Assembly (NCBI GenBank): GCA_016124945.1
Contig: WGMT01000066.1
Coordinates: 1 to 62,766 of the forward strand
Length of the DNA: 62,766 nucleotides
Direction: 5' to 3'
DNA from: a bacterium
GTDB lineage: Bacteria; Chloroflexota; Anaerolineae; Caldilineales; Caldilineaceae
Position numbers and translations under genes: made by a program. The notes beneath the pieces were generated by a model. The model worked only from the letters and a program-made list of their open reading frames with translations, did no database searches and was not told where the DNA came from. Below are positions 21,878 through 29,643 of this stretch, piece by piece. Every line of letters starts with the position of its first letter. The first letter of the stretch is position 1.

Positions 21878-21891
21878 TCGGCCAATCCAAC

Positions 21892-23001
21892 ATGCCAATC
21901 GACGAAACCACACTCTCCCCATTCCCCCTCACTCCCCCCTTCACCGAATTTGTCCCTGCTGGTGTGGGGTTGAACAACCGCGTGGTGGGTGTGCGCTGCG
22001 CCGAAGGCGACTTCATCTGGAAGGAGTACCAGACCCACGCCGACCCGGCCACGATCCGCTACGAGCATCGTCTTTTGCACTGGTTGGACCGGAGCGATCT
22101 TGCCGTCGCCGTACCCGCGCCCGTGCGCGCCCACGATGGTTCCACGCTACTCTCCACCGGTCAAGGATGGGGTGCCCTCTTTCGTTTCTTGCCGGGGGAC
22201 CCGCCGGATCGTGCCCGCCTCGATCACATCCACGCCGCCGGGGACGCCTTGGGCCAGTTGCACCTTGTCCTGGCGCGCTGCCCGTTTGAGGCGCGGCCCA
22301 ACGTCCACAGTTACGGTGAACTGCGCCGTATCCACCCGGCCATCCCCGCGCCGCAGTCGCTCACGCCTGCCGACGTCGGCCTGCCCACCACGCCCGAGTG
22401 GACCGATCTCTTCGCCGCCTGGCGCGCCGACGTCGCCGAACTCGAAGAATTCGTGCACACTGTCTACGTGCACCTGCCCTGGCAGATGACCCACGGCGAC
22501 TACACGCCCAGCAACACCCTCGTCCGCGAAGATCGTGCCAGCGCCGTCCTCGATTTCGACATGGCCCAACCCGACGCCCGCGCCATCGACGTCGCCGCCG
22601 GTCTCAAATACAGCATGCGCGTCGATGATTTCGTCATTGCCAAAAATAGAACGCGGATTGAGCGGATTGGGCAGATCCCGGCGGATCAAAATCCAGAAAA
22701 TCCGCCTGAATCCGCCCAATCCGCTCAATCCGCGTTCTATCCCACCTTCTATCCCGATCCACTTGCATTCGCCGCCGCTTTCTGGCAGGGTTATACCCAG
22801 TGGGTCACCCCCACCGACGCCGAAATCGCCGCCATCCCCACCCTGATCCACCTACGCGACGCCGTCTCCGCCATCTGGTGGCTGGGGCGCGGCCTTGCCA
22901 ACGGCGGCATCAGCCGCGGCGTGCGGCGTCTACACGACATGCAGATGACGAAGGAGTGGATGCACGAGAACAATGATGAGATGATGAAGATGATGAGATA
23001 A
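21892..23001 (+). CDS. Aminoglycoside phosphotransferase-fold (APH/ChoK) small-molecule kinase
   Basis: 369 residues. The catalytic loop HGDYTPSN (H201-D203) and metal-binding LDFDMAQPD (about 219-227) mark the APH/choline-kinase/homoserine-kinase-II fold, so it should phosphorylate a small hydroxylated substrate. In this context a sugar or uronate derivative is an inference. Two oddities. Residues 252-283 are encoded by a 95-bp palindromic element inserted without breaking frame between the catalytic region and the C-terminal helices. The last residues (NDEMMKMMR) and the stop codon are encoded by a GATGATGA-type repeat. No convincing Shine-Dalgarno site is seen before the ATG. Confidence 0.8.
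   Translation: MPIDETTLSPFPLTPPFTEFVPAGVGLNNRVVGVRCAEGDFIWKEYQTHADPATIRYEHRLLHWLDRSDLAVAVPAPVRAHDGSTLLSTGQGWGALFRFLPGDPPDRARLDHIHAAGDALGQLHLVLARCPFEARPNVHSYGELRRIHPAIPAPQSLTPADVGLPTTPEWTDLFAAWRADVAELEEFVHTVYVHLPWQMTHGDYTPSNTLVREDRASAVLDFDMAQPDARAIDVAAGLKYSMRVDDFVIAKNRTRIERIGQIPADQNPENPPESAQSAQSAFYPTFYPDPLAFAAAFWQGYTQWVTPTDAEIAAIPTLIHLRDAVSAIWWLGRGLANGGISRGVRRLHDMQMTKEWMHENNDEMMKMMR
22646..22740. repeat. Palindromic element inside the kinase coding sequence (family E, copy 1)
   Basis: Perfect 27-bp inverted arms (22646-22672 and 22714-22740), both ending in the 13-bp terminus ATAGAACGCGGAT, with a nested GGCGGAT/ATCCGCC pair in the centre. It is translated in frame as RTRIERIGQI...SAQSAFY. 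The same terminal sequence and similar peptide recur at 48090-48193. Confidence 0.9.
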
Positions 23002-23064
23002 TGTCGAGTCCATCATCTCATCATCTTCACCGTCCCATCATCCTCACCGTCCCATCATCCTCAC
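22971..23064. repeat. GATGATGA-type palindrome at the kinase 3' end (family A, copy 2)
   Basis: The left arm (22971-22998) is made of GATGATGA/GATGATGAAGAT units and contains the kinase stop codon. The right arm starts at 23011 with complementary CATCATCTCATCATCTTC and continues as CCCATCATCCTCACCGT repeats. It separates the kinase and aldo/keto reductase genes. Confidence 0.7.
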
Positions 23065-23097
23065 CATTCCTACCATTCCCCGGAAAGGACGTATACC

Positions 23098-24057
23098 ATG
23101 CTTACTCGTACACTTGGCCGTAGCGGCATCAAAGTAACCGGTCTTGGATTGGGCTGTTGGGCCATCGGCGGCCCCTTTTACCGTGACGGCAACCCCGTGG
23201 GCTGGGGCGAAGTGGACGACGCCGAGTCTTTGCGCGCGTTGGCGCATGCCCTCGACCTGGGCGTCACCTTTTTCGACACGTCTGACGTCTATGGCTGTGG
23301 ACACAGCGAGAAGATTTTGGGGCAGGCCATTCGAGGCAAGCGCACGAATTTGGTCATTGCCACCAAGTTCGGCAATGTTTTCGATAGCGACAGCCGCCAG
23401 ATCGTGGGCGCCAGCGCCGATCCAGAATTCATCCGCAGAGCGTGCGATGCCAGCCTTCAGCGCCTGGGCACCGACTACATCGATCTCTACCAATTCCACC
23501 TGGGCGGCTACCCGGTGAAAGAAGCCGACGTCGTGCGCGATGCGTTGGAAGGTCTTGTGGCGGCGGGCAAGATCCGCGCCTACGGCTGGAGCACCGACGA
23601 CGTCGAGCGGGCCGCCGTCTTTGCCAAAGGGGACAACTGCGCCGCCGTCCAACAGCGCCTCAACCTCTTTGAAGGCAGCGAAGAAGTGCTCAACCTCTGC
23701 GAAAACGAGAACCTGGCCTCCGTCAACCGCGGACCGCTGGCCATGGGGCTGCTCACGGGCAAGTTCGAAAAGTCCTCGCAGATGCCGGCCAACGACGTGC
23801 GCCACGGCTGGGACTTCCAGCAAGGCGAGCAGGCGCGCCGGCTAGACAAGCTCGCCCAGATCCGCGACGTCCTCACCAGCGACGGGCGCACGCTGGCCCA
23901 AGCCGCGCTGGGATGGCTGTGGGCGCGCAGTTCTGTCACCGTGCCGATTCCAGGCTTCAAAACCGTGGCGCAGGTCGAAGACAACGTGGGCGCGCTCAAG
24001 CGGGGTCCACTAAGCAATGAGCAGATGAGGGAGATCGAGTGGATTCTGGCGGAGTAA
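23098..24057 (+). CDS. Aldo/keto reductase
   Basis: 319 residues, cytoplasmic TIM barrel that reduces aldehydes or ketones with NAD(P)H. The catalytic tetrad is visible: Asp and Tyr in DTSDVYGCGHSE, Lys in VIATKFG, and His in DLYQFHLGG. The C-terminal ALGWLWARSSVTVPIPG segment fits the cofactor phosphate-binding region. AAAGGA 9 nt before the ATG supports the start. It follows the lyase and kinase genes, so reduction of a uronate-derived aldehyde or keto sugar is a reasonable inference, but the family is too broad to name the substrate. Confidence 0.85.
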   Translation: MLTRTLGRSGIKVTGLGLGCWAIGGPFYRDGNPVGWGEVDDAESLRALAHALDLGVTFFDTSDVYGCGHSEKILGQAIRGKRTNLVIATKFGNVFDSDSRQIVGASADPEFIRRACDASLQRLGTDYIDLYQFHLGGYPVKEADVVRDALEGLVAAGKIRAYGWSTDDVERAAVFAKGDNCAAVQQRLNLFEGSEEVLNLCENENLASVNRGPLAMGLLTGKFEKSSQMPANDVRHGWDFQQGEQARRLDKLAQIRDVLTSDGRTLAQAALGWLWARSSVTVPIPGFKTVAQVEDNVGALKRGPLSNEQMREIEWILAE

Positions 24058-24060
24058 TTC

Positions 24061-24131
24061 TTGTGGACACGGATTGGGGAAACACGGATCAGAAAGCAGA
24101 AATCCGTGTTCTTGCCAATCTGTGTCTACAA
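24061..24131. repeat. Long inverted repeat after the aldo/keto reductase gene
   Basis: TTGTGGACACGGATTGG and AACACGGAT on the left are mirrored by ATCCGTGTT and CCAATCTGTGTCTACAA on the right. It begins 4 nt after the reductase stop and probably acts as a 3' hairpin. Confidence 0.65.
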
Positions 24132-24152
24132 CCCTCTGCGGCTGAGATCAAA

Positions 24153-24184
24153 AACCCGCCAGGTCACAGATGACCTAGCGGGTT
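24153..24184 (-). terminator. Intrinsic terminator of the toxin-antitoxin pair
   Basis: Read on the minus strand, AACCCGCTAGGTCA pairs with TGACCTGGCGGGTT (one mismatch) and is followed by TTTTTGATC. It lies 5 nt after the antitoxin stop. Confidence 0.75.
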
Positions 24185-24188
24185 AGGG

Positions 24189-24428
24189 CTACGAGCGTTT
24201 GTCGTATTCGTCGGCCTCGACATCGGGGACTTCGGCCAGTGCCGCGTTGTAGGCATCACGGCTGCCGTGAACGGCCCTGGCCTCGAGGTACTCTTCGGTG
24301 AGCAGGGCGGAGAGTTTTTCCGCTACAGCGACCGTGATGAACTGGTTGATCGAAATACCATCACGCTTGGCGGCTTCTTGAATACCCTTGTGCAGAGACT
24401 CAGGCAGACGTACGCTTAGCGTTGTCAT
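24189..24428 (-). CDS. Ribbon-helix-helix antitoxin (HicB/CopG-like)
   Basis: 79 residues. The N-terminal LSVRLPESLHKGIQEAAK followed by DGISINQFITVAVAEKL is a typical ribbon-helix-helix DNA-binding domain. The acidic tail (EVPDVEADEYDKRS) would bind and inhibit the toxin. Its ATG overlaps the PIN stop codon in ATGA, so translation is probably coupled. Expected role: neutralise the upstream PIN RNase and repress the shared promoter. Order is toxin first, the reverse of many VapBC pairs. Confidence 0.75.
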   Translation of the reverse strand: MTTLSVRLPESLHKGIQEAAKRDGISINQFITVAVAEKLSALLTEEYLEARAVHGSRDAYNAALAEVPDVEADEYDKRS

Positions 24429-24853
24429 TGCACTACCCCTATCTTCAACAAAAACTCGAATGGCGACACAACTGACAGTTGAAACCGTGCTTCGACACCT
24501 CGAAAATCGTACTTGTTGTAAGTCACGATGAAGTCACAGCGAGCGTTAGCGGCCAATTCAAGCACCATGTCATCTTTGGGATCGTTGAGAAAAGGTCGCC
24601 ACAGAAAGAAGATTTTCTGTTGATGCGCTACTGCACAATGGTAGTTCAAAACCGCGTCGATTGTTTGTCGTGACACTGACAATCCTGTATCGGGGCGATA
24701 CAAGACATCTTCATATTCAAGTACAAGAGGCACAGAAAGGTTTATACCGAAACGGCCAGTACCGACCAGTTGAAGTAACTGATATGCATAGCCGCGCTTT
24801 GATCGAAGGCCCGATACAAGTACATTTGTATCAATCACAATTTCTGGTGCCAT
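24425..24853 (-). CDS. PIN-domain toxin (putative RNase)
   Basis: 142 residues with the PIN signature: IDTNVL containing D8, LVLEYEDVL, and NDPKDDMVLELAANARCDFIVTYN, which together supply the acidic metal-binding residues of the family. Family members cleave RNA. I start it at the ATG at 24853. A longer reading exists, but its N-terminus runs opposite the heparinase gene and the promoter would lie inside it. No Shine-Dalgarno site is present. A TATAAT box ends 7 nt before the ATG, so the mRNA is probably leaderless. Paired with the antitoxin by a 4-nt overlap. Confidence 0.8.
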   Translation of the reverse strand: MAPEIVIDTNVLVSGLRSKRGYAYQLLQLVGTGRFGINLSVPLVLEYEDVLYRPDTGLSVSRQTIDAVLNYHCAVAHQQKIFFLWRPFLNDPKDDMVLELAANARCDFIVTYNKYDFRGVEARFQLSVVSPFEFLLKIGVVQ

Positions 24854-24860
24854 GAATGGT

Positions 24861-24888
24861 ATTATATATGCCACCAGATAAAAGTCAA
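24861..24888 (-). promoter_or_regulatory. Consensus promoter of the PIN/antitoxin pair
   Basis: On the minus strand TTGACT (24883-24888), a 16-nt spacer and a perfect TATAAT (24861-24866) lie directly before the PIN ATG. Only 7 nt separate the -10 box from the start codon, predicting transcription to begin at or next to the A of ATG. Confidence 0.75.
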
Positions 24889-24902
24889 CGAAAGGACATC
24901 CC

Positions 24903-26924
24903 ATGCAAATGACCGTCGAAGTCGGCCCACGCTTGACCGATGAAGAATTCTTCACGGAACACGTCGACACATCCCGCCCCGGCCTGGCGGAGCTGCCCGC
25001 CGCCGTCGCAGCAGGGGACCACGCCGCTGCGCGCCGCATCTTCGCCGCGGACGCTCGCGCCTCGTTGCAATCGGATCGCTTCCTGCGCATCAACCGATCC
25101 TTCCTCAGCGCCACCCATGCGCTGCCGGGGGAATCGGTGGAAGCCGCCGCCGACCGCATCCTCAACCTCAACATCGTCTCGTGCAGCACACCCAGCCAAT
25201 TCGAAGACGAGGTCGATTGGTTCTCGAACCCCACCTTCAACCAATACAAAGAGTGGACGTGGCAGATCAGCCGCCACCCCGATTGGGCGCTGCTGGGCGA
25301 ACGTTACCGCGACAGCGGAGACGAACGCTTCGCCGAAGGCTTTGTGAAACTCTTCCGCAGTTGGGTGCGCCAGACCGGTGTGGAGCCGCTGGATTCGCCG
25401 GGCAACCACACCAAAGCATGGCGCACCATCGAATGTGGCATCCGCATGGGTGGGCCGTGGCCGTGGGCGCTGCACAGCTTCTACAATTCGCCCCACTTCA
25501 CCGACGACGTGCTGGTGGATTGGTACAAGTCGGTGTGGGAGCACGGCTGGCGGCTGCGTCATCGCCACTGGACACACAACTGGCTGATCATGGAGATGAA
25601 CGGCCTGGCCCAGATCGGCATCCTCTATCCCCAGTTCGCCGAAGCCGACGAATGGCGCACCTACGGTTTCAACGTCATGGTGCGCGAGATGGGCACACAG
25701 GTCTACGCCGACGGCATGCAGTACGAACTCTCCACCGGCTACCATCAGGTGAACATCAACAACTACCAGTGGCTGTGGGACGTGGCCGAAGCCTACGATG
25801 TGGCGATCCCCGCAGCCTTCCGCGACGGACTGGAACAGATGCACGCCGCCAACGTCAAGCTGATGATGCCTGACGGTCGCCTGCCCGACATCAACGACGG
25901 CGGCTGGCACCTCCTTTCCGTGCTCATGCAGCGCGCCGCCGAACTCTACCCCCAGCGCGAGGACTTTCGCTGGGCCGCCACGCGCGGACAGGCCGGATCG
26001 CCGCCCAGCGAAACGTCGATCCCCTTCCCCTACTCAGGCATCTTCGCTATGCGCAGCGGTTGGGCTGAGGACGCCGTCTACGCCTTCTTCGATGGCGGTC
26101 CTTTCGGCTACGCCCACCAGCACGAAGACAAACTCAACCTGCTCGTCCACGCGCACGGGCGGCTGCTTGTCACCGAAGCGGGCAACTACGCCTATGATGA
26201 TTCGGAGATGCGCCGCTACGTACTCTCCACACGCGGACACAACACGATCCGCGTCGACGGCCAGGATCAGAACCGGCGACTGAAATTTGATCGCACATCG
26301 CCGCCGGTACTCGATCAGCCGGCAGGCGCGTCCTGGCACAGCGAAGACAGCTACGATGTTGTCGTTGCCAAGTACGATGAAGGCTACGGGCTGGATGCCA
26401 GACGCAGCCTCACCCACCGGCGCAAGGTGATCTTCCTCAAACAAGGCATCGACGATCAGATGGGTCCCTGCTTTGTGGTGGTGGATCGCCTTACCCCCGA
26501 GGACGGCGACCCGCACGAGATCGAGATCCTGTGGCACCTGAACACCGGCATGCCCACCGTAGACGACGTGCGTGTGGCGAGCGAAGACGACGCCGTGGCC
26601 AACGTGGCGATTGTCCCCGCGGCGGAGGCAGAACTGGCGGCGGAGGTTGTCCACGGGCAGGAGGAGCCGGAATGGCAGGGCTGGCGCTCGTTCGGCCATC
26701 ACCAGCAGGGCGAATTTGAGCCGATCCCCACCGTCATCTACCGCGGGGCGGCGGCAGAGCCAACGCGTATCGTTACGTTGATTGTGCCGTTGGAACCGGG
26801 CAAGGTGAGCACCGTAGCGGCTGTCCGCGCGGCGACGGATATCGACGCCCGCGAGATTGAAATCAGGTTCCTCAGCGGCGAAAGCGTGATGATCAGCGAA
26901 GAGGATTATCCGTTTAAGGACTAA
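24903..26924 (+). CDS. Heparinase II/III family polysaccharide lyase (second)
   Basis: 673 residues, no signal peptide. N-terminal heparinase II/III toroid domain (QISRHPDWALLGERYRDS, RHRHWTHNWLIMEMNGLA, ELSTGYHQVNINNYQW), then the beta-sandwich domain beginning with YSGIFAMRSGWAED and carrying AHQHED (H405, H407), the usual family motif. Expected to beta-eliminate uronic-acid polymers or exolytically process oligosaccharides; related proteins include alginate and heparan lyases. AAAGGA 7 nt before the ATG supports the start. Clearly diverged from the lyase at 19.9 kb, so the two are likely to take different substrates or linkages. Downstream are two palindromes and the secreted beta-helix gene. 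Confidence 0.85.
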   Translation: MQMTVEVGPRLTDEEFFTEHVDTSRPGLAELPAAVAAGDHAAARRIFAADARASLQSDRFLRINRSFLSATHALPGESVEAAADRILNLNIVSCSTPSQFEDEVDWFSNPTFNQYKEWTWQISRHPDWALLGERYRDSGDERFAEGFVKLFRSWVRQTGVEPLDSPGNHTKAWRTIECGIRMGGPWPWALHSFYNSPHFTDDVLVDWYKSVWEHGWRLRHRHWTHNWLIMEMNGLAQIGILYPQFAEADEWRTYGFNVMVREMGTQVYADGMQYELSTGYHQVNINNYQWLWDVAEAYDVAIPAAFRDGLEQMHAANVKLMMPDGRLPDINDGGWHLLSVLMQRAAELYPQREDFRWAATRGQAGSPPSETSIPFPYSGIFAMRSGWAEDAVYAFFDGGPFGYAHQHEDKLNLLVHAHGRLLVTEAGNYAYDDSEMRRYVLSTRGHNTIRVDGQDQNRRLKFDRTSPPVLDQPAGASWHSEDSYDVVVAKYDEGYGLDARRSLTHRRKVIFLKQGIDDQMGPCFVVVDRLTPEDGDPHEIEILWHLNTGMPTVDDVRVASEDDAVANVAIVPAAEAELAAEVVHGQEEPEWQGWRSFGHHQQGEFEPIPTVIYRGAAAEPTRIVTLIVPLEPGKVSTVAAVRAATDIDAREIEIRFLSGESVMISEEDYPFKD

Positions 26925-27067
26925 CTAGATCTCCAATGTCCTTTAGTTAAGCGACCAACACTCGAATGTCCGCGGAGTGAGCACGCCCTCGTGCGGGTCC
27001 ACACCGGAAGACCCGCACGAGGGCGTGCTCACTCCGCGCTTAACTTAATGACATTGACTAGATCTCG
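26925..27067. repeat. Palindromic element F, copy 1
   Basis: Perfect 27-bp arms (26972-26998 and 27011-27037) containing GAGTGAGCACGCCCTCGTGC. They are nested in outer arms AATGTC...TTAAG and CTTAACTTAATGACATT, and in ACTAGATCT at both ends. It begins right at the heparinase stop. Near copies occur at 29225-29330 and 46265-46344. Confidence 0.85.
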
Positions 27068-27071
27068 TCAA

Positions 27072-27140
27072 GTCAGTGACCGGCACGGGCCGGCTTAACT
27101 CGCAAAGACAAAGCGAGCCTGGCCCGTGCCAGTCACTGAC
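27072..27140. repeat. Inverted repeat upstream of the beta-helix gene
   Basis: GTCAGTGAC-N-GGCACGGGCC at 27072-27091 mirrors GGCCCGTGCC-N-GTCACTGAC at 27121-27140 (20-bp arms, one mismatch), with smaller CTCGC/GCGAG arms inside. Confidence 0.8.
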
Positions 27141-27278
27141 AGATCGTCCCACCAGATCCCAATCCCCAGTTCCCCAATCTCTAATCTCCTTGAAAATTCG
27201 ATAGATCCAAACCGCCAACCTGCACGTCAAACTGGCTGTATGGCATCTGTTCAACCTACCAACAAGGAGAAAACCAAC

Positions 27279-29204
27279 ATGCGTATCTGGAAACGTTTTT
27301 CACTGCTGGTCACCGGTCTGTTAATGACCTGCCTGGTGTTGCTGCCGTCGGCAGCGCAGGCGGCTGGGCTGGTCATCGTCACCACCACTGCCGACGAATT
27401 CGGCGAAAACGACGCAGCCTGCTCGCTGCGCGAGGCTGTGCAAACCGCCAACGAGGACGCCGACTTCGGCGGCTGCACACGGCTGGGCAGCGGCGACTAC
27501 ATCATTTGGTTGCGGGCGGGCGTCTACACACTGACGTTGCCCGGCCAAGGCGAAGAGGCCAATGCCGGTGGTGACCTCGACCTCAGCGCGTCAATGCGGA
27601 TTGTCGGCGTGGGCACAGAGAGTACCATCATCCAGGCCGGTGACACAGCAGCAACTGCCATTGACCGCGTGCTGCACATCACCACCAACGGTGAAGTCAC
27701 CCTGCGCAATCTCACGGTGCGCCACGGCATGACCGAAATGGACGGCAACGGCGGCGCCATCGCCAACACCGGCGGCGGCACGTTGACGCTTACCGACAGC
27801 CTGGTCGCAGACAGCATCGCTCTGGGCGACGAACCCGGGCAGGGCGGCGGCGGCATCTTCAACTCGGCAGAGAGCACGCTGATCCTGCACAACACCGACG
27901 TCATCGGCAACATGGCCATGACCGGCAACGGCAACGGCGGCGGCATCTTCAACGCCGGTGAAGTGACTGTGATGGGCGGCCTCATCGGCGGGAACAGCAC
28001 GGCGCGCGCCGGCGGCGGCATCGAGACCCTCGGCGGCAGCGTGATGCTGCACGATGTGATGCTGGCGGGCAACTACGCCGGCATCAACGGCGGCGGGCTG
28101 CACATTTCCGCCGCAGGCATGGTGACGATGATGGGCGGCAGTGCCACCGACAACGTGGCCGACGCCGAGGGCGGCGGCCTGTGGAACTCCACCGCGGGCA
28201 CGATGATGGTCGATGGCGTGACGATTCGCGGCAATGCCGCCAATGGCAACGACGCCGACCAGGGCGGCGGTGGCATCTTCGACGACGGCGGCGTGATGAC
28301 CGTCCAAAACACCATCCTCATAGACAATGTGGCGGGCGGCACATCGGGCAGCGGCGGCGGCATCTTCGTCAACGCGGGCGCGGTGCTCACCGTCACCAAT
28401 AGCACGCTCGACGCCAACACGGCCATCCGGGCCGGCGGCGGTATCGAACTGCGCGCCACCGTCACCGACACCACGGCGGCGATGCTCGAATCCATCATGT
28501 TGACGGGCAACCACACCGGCGCAAACCCCGGCAATGGCGGTGGGCTGCACATCACCGGTCCTGCCACAGTGGACGTGATCGAAAGCGTCGTCATGCACAA
28601 CAGCGCTGCGGCAGAAGGCGGCGGCCTGTGGAATTCGTCTTCGGGCACGCTGATGGTGGACAAAAGCACGATCAGCCACAACGTAGCCGAAGGCAGCGCT
28701 GAGGATCACGGCGGCGGCGGTCTCTTTAACGACGGCGGCATGATGACCGTCAGCAACAGCACGGTCAGCGACAACACGGCGACCAACGCCGGTGGCGGTG
28801 TCCTCAACTTTGGCGAGACGACGCTGATCCACGTCACCTTATTCGAGAACGGCGCAACCAACGTGGCTGGCGGTGTGGCCAACCATGCCGGTACGCTCAA
28901 TCTGATCAACAGCATCGTGGCGCACCAAGAGGCAATGGGTATGGACTGTGCCAATGTCAGTGTAATGGGGACGAACCTGGACAGCGACGGTAGCTGTGGC
29001 GCAACCGTGACCGCCGATCCCATGCTCAGCCCGCTCATGGAAAGCGACAGCATGACGATGGTCCACGCGCTCCAGCCAGGCAGCCCGGCCATCGACGCCG
29101 CCGATAGCACATTCTGCATGGAATCCCCGGTGGGCATGGTTGATCAACTGGGCATGGACCGCCCGATGGGTGAAGGATGCGATTGGGGTGCGGTGGAGCA
29201 GTGA
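27279..29204 (+). CDS. Secreted right-handed parallel beta-helix protein
   Basis: 641 residues. I start at the ATG at 27279, preceded by AAGGAGAAAACCAAC and followed by a clear signal peptide (MRIWKRFSLLVTG...AAQA). The CSLREAVQTAN segment near the N-terminus and the DWGAVEQ end are typical of secreted choice-of-anchor/beta-helix proteins. The body is a run of GGGIFN, GGGLHI and GGGLWN turns about 30-40 residues apart, which build a solenoid similar to pectate-lyase-fold and Pmp-like proteins. Likely carbohydrate binding, cell-surface structure or lyase activity; no catalytic residues can be assigned. Confidence 0.8.
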   Translation: MRIWKRFSLLVTGLLMTCLVLLPSAAQAAGLVIVTTTADEFGENDAACSLREAVQTANEDADFGGCTRLGSGDYIIWLRAGVYTLTLPGQGEEANAGGDLDLSASMRIVGVGTESTIIQAGDTAATAIDRVLHITTNGEVTLRNLTVRHGMTEMDGNGGAIANTGGGTLTLTDSLVADSIALGDEPGQGGGGIFNSAESTLILHNTDVIGNMAMTGNGNGGGIFNAGEVTVMGGLIGGNSTARAGGGIETLGGSVMLHDVMLAGNYAGINGGGLHISAAGMVTMMGGSATDNVADAEGGGLWNSTAGTMMVDGVTIRGNAANGNDADQGGGGIFDDGGVMTVQNTILIDNVAGGTSGSGGGIFVNAGAVLTVTNSTLDANTAIRAGGGIELRATVTDTTAAMLESIMLTGNHTGANPGNGGGLHITGPATVDVIESVVMHNSAAAEGGGLWNSSSGTLMVDKSTISHNVAEGSAEDHGGGGLFNDGGMMTVSNSTVSDNTATNAGGGVLNFGETTLIHVTLFENGATNVAGGVANHAGTLNLINSIVAHQEAMGMDCANVSVMGTNLDSDGSCGATVTADPMLSPLMESDSMTMVHALQPGSPAIDAADSTFCMESPVGMVDQLGMDRPMGEGCDWGAVEQ

Positions 29205-29224
29205 TGGGTGATTGGTCAATGTCG

Positions 29225-29330
29225 TTAAGTTAAGCAACTCAAACTCGAATATCCGCGGAGTGAGCACGCCTTCGTGCGGCTGTTCCGGTGTAGACCCGCA
29301 CGAGGGCGTGCTTACTACACTCTTAACTTA
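29225..29330. repeat. Palindromic element F, copy 2
   Basis: GGAGTGAGCACGCC...GTGCGG on the left mirrors CCGCACGAGGGCGTGCTTAC on the right, within outer TAAGTTAAG/CTTAACTTA arms. It is very similar to 26941-27050, including the flanking CTCGAAT-TCCGCGGAG segment. Confidence 0.8.
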
Positions 29331-29460
29331 GTGGCTTTCTCGCTAAGTTCGCAAGATGGGTTCCAACTGCCGAACTTGACGGGATGACCAGAGTGAGTTG
29401 ATGCAGCCGGAACCCATCCTACGGGGTGTTCCACGCATCGGTACTTAGCGAGAAAACCAC
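29331..29460. repeat. Long inverted repeat next to element F copy 2
   Basis: 18-bp outer arms (29331-29348 and 29443-29460) carrying TTTCTCGCTAAGT and its complement with one mismatch, plus nested GATGGGTTCC (29355) and GGAACCCATC (29409). Confidence 0.75.
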
Positions 29461-29547
29461 TTAGTCTCTATTCTGAAATTATAGAGAGGGTTATCAACAC
29501 AGACAGTAACTATGCAGATCACATAGGGACATGCAACTGTATAGTCT

Positions 29548-29589
29548 ACACAAAAAACACGGATCTCTTCAGATCCGTGTTTTTTGTGT
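29548..29589. terminator. Bidirectional intrinsic terminator
   Basis: Perfect 19-bp inverted repeat (29548-29566 and 29571-29589) around a CTTC tetraloop, with A-tract and T-tract flanks (AAAAAACACGGATC / GATCCGTGTTTTTT). It lies between two convergent genes, the beta-helix gene and oligopeptidase B. Confidence 0.85.
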
Positions 29590-29643
29590 TTACAATTTCC
29601 CGCCTACGGTCATCAAATTAAGCGGGGAGAGAGCAATAGAGGG

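Noticed and set aside
27591..28832. 413-aa minus-strand ORF
   Set aside because: Antisense shadow of the beta-helix gene; low-complexity, no domain or ribosome site.
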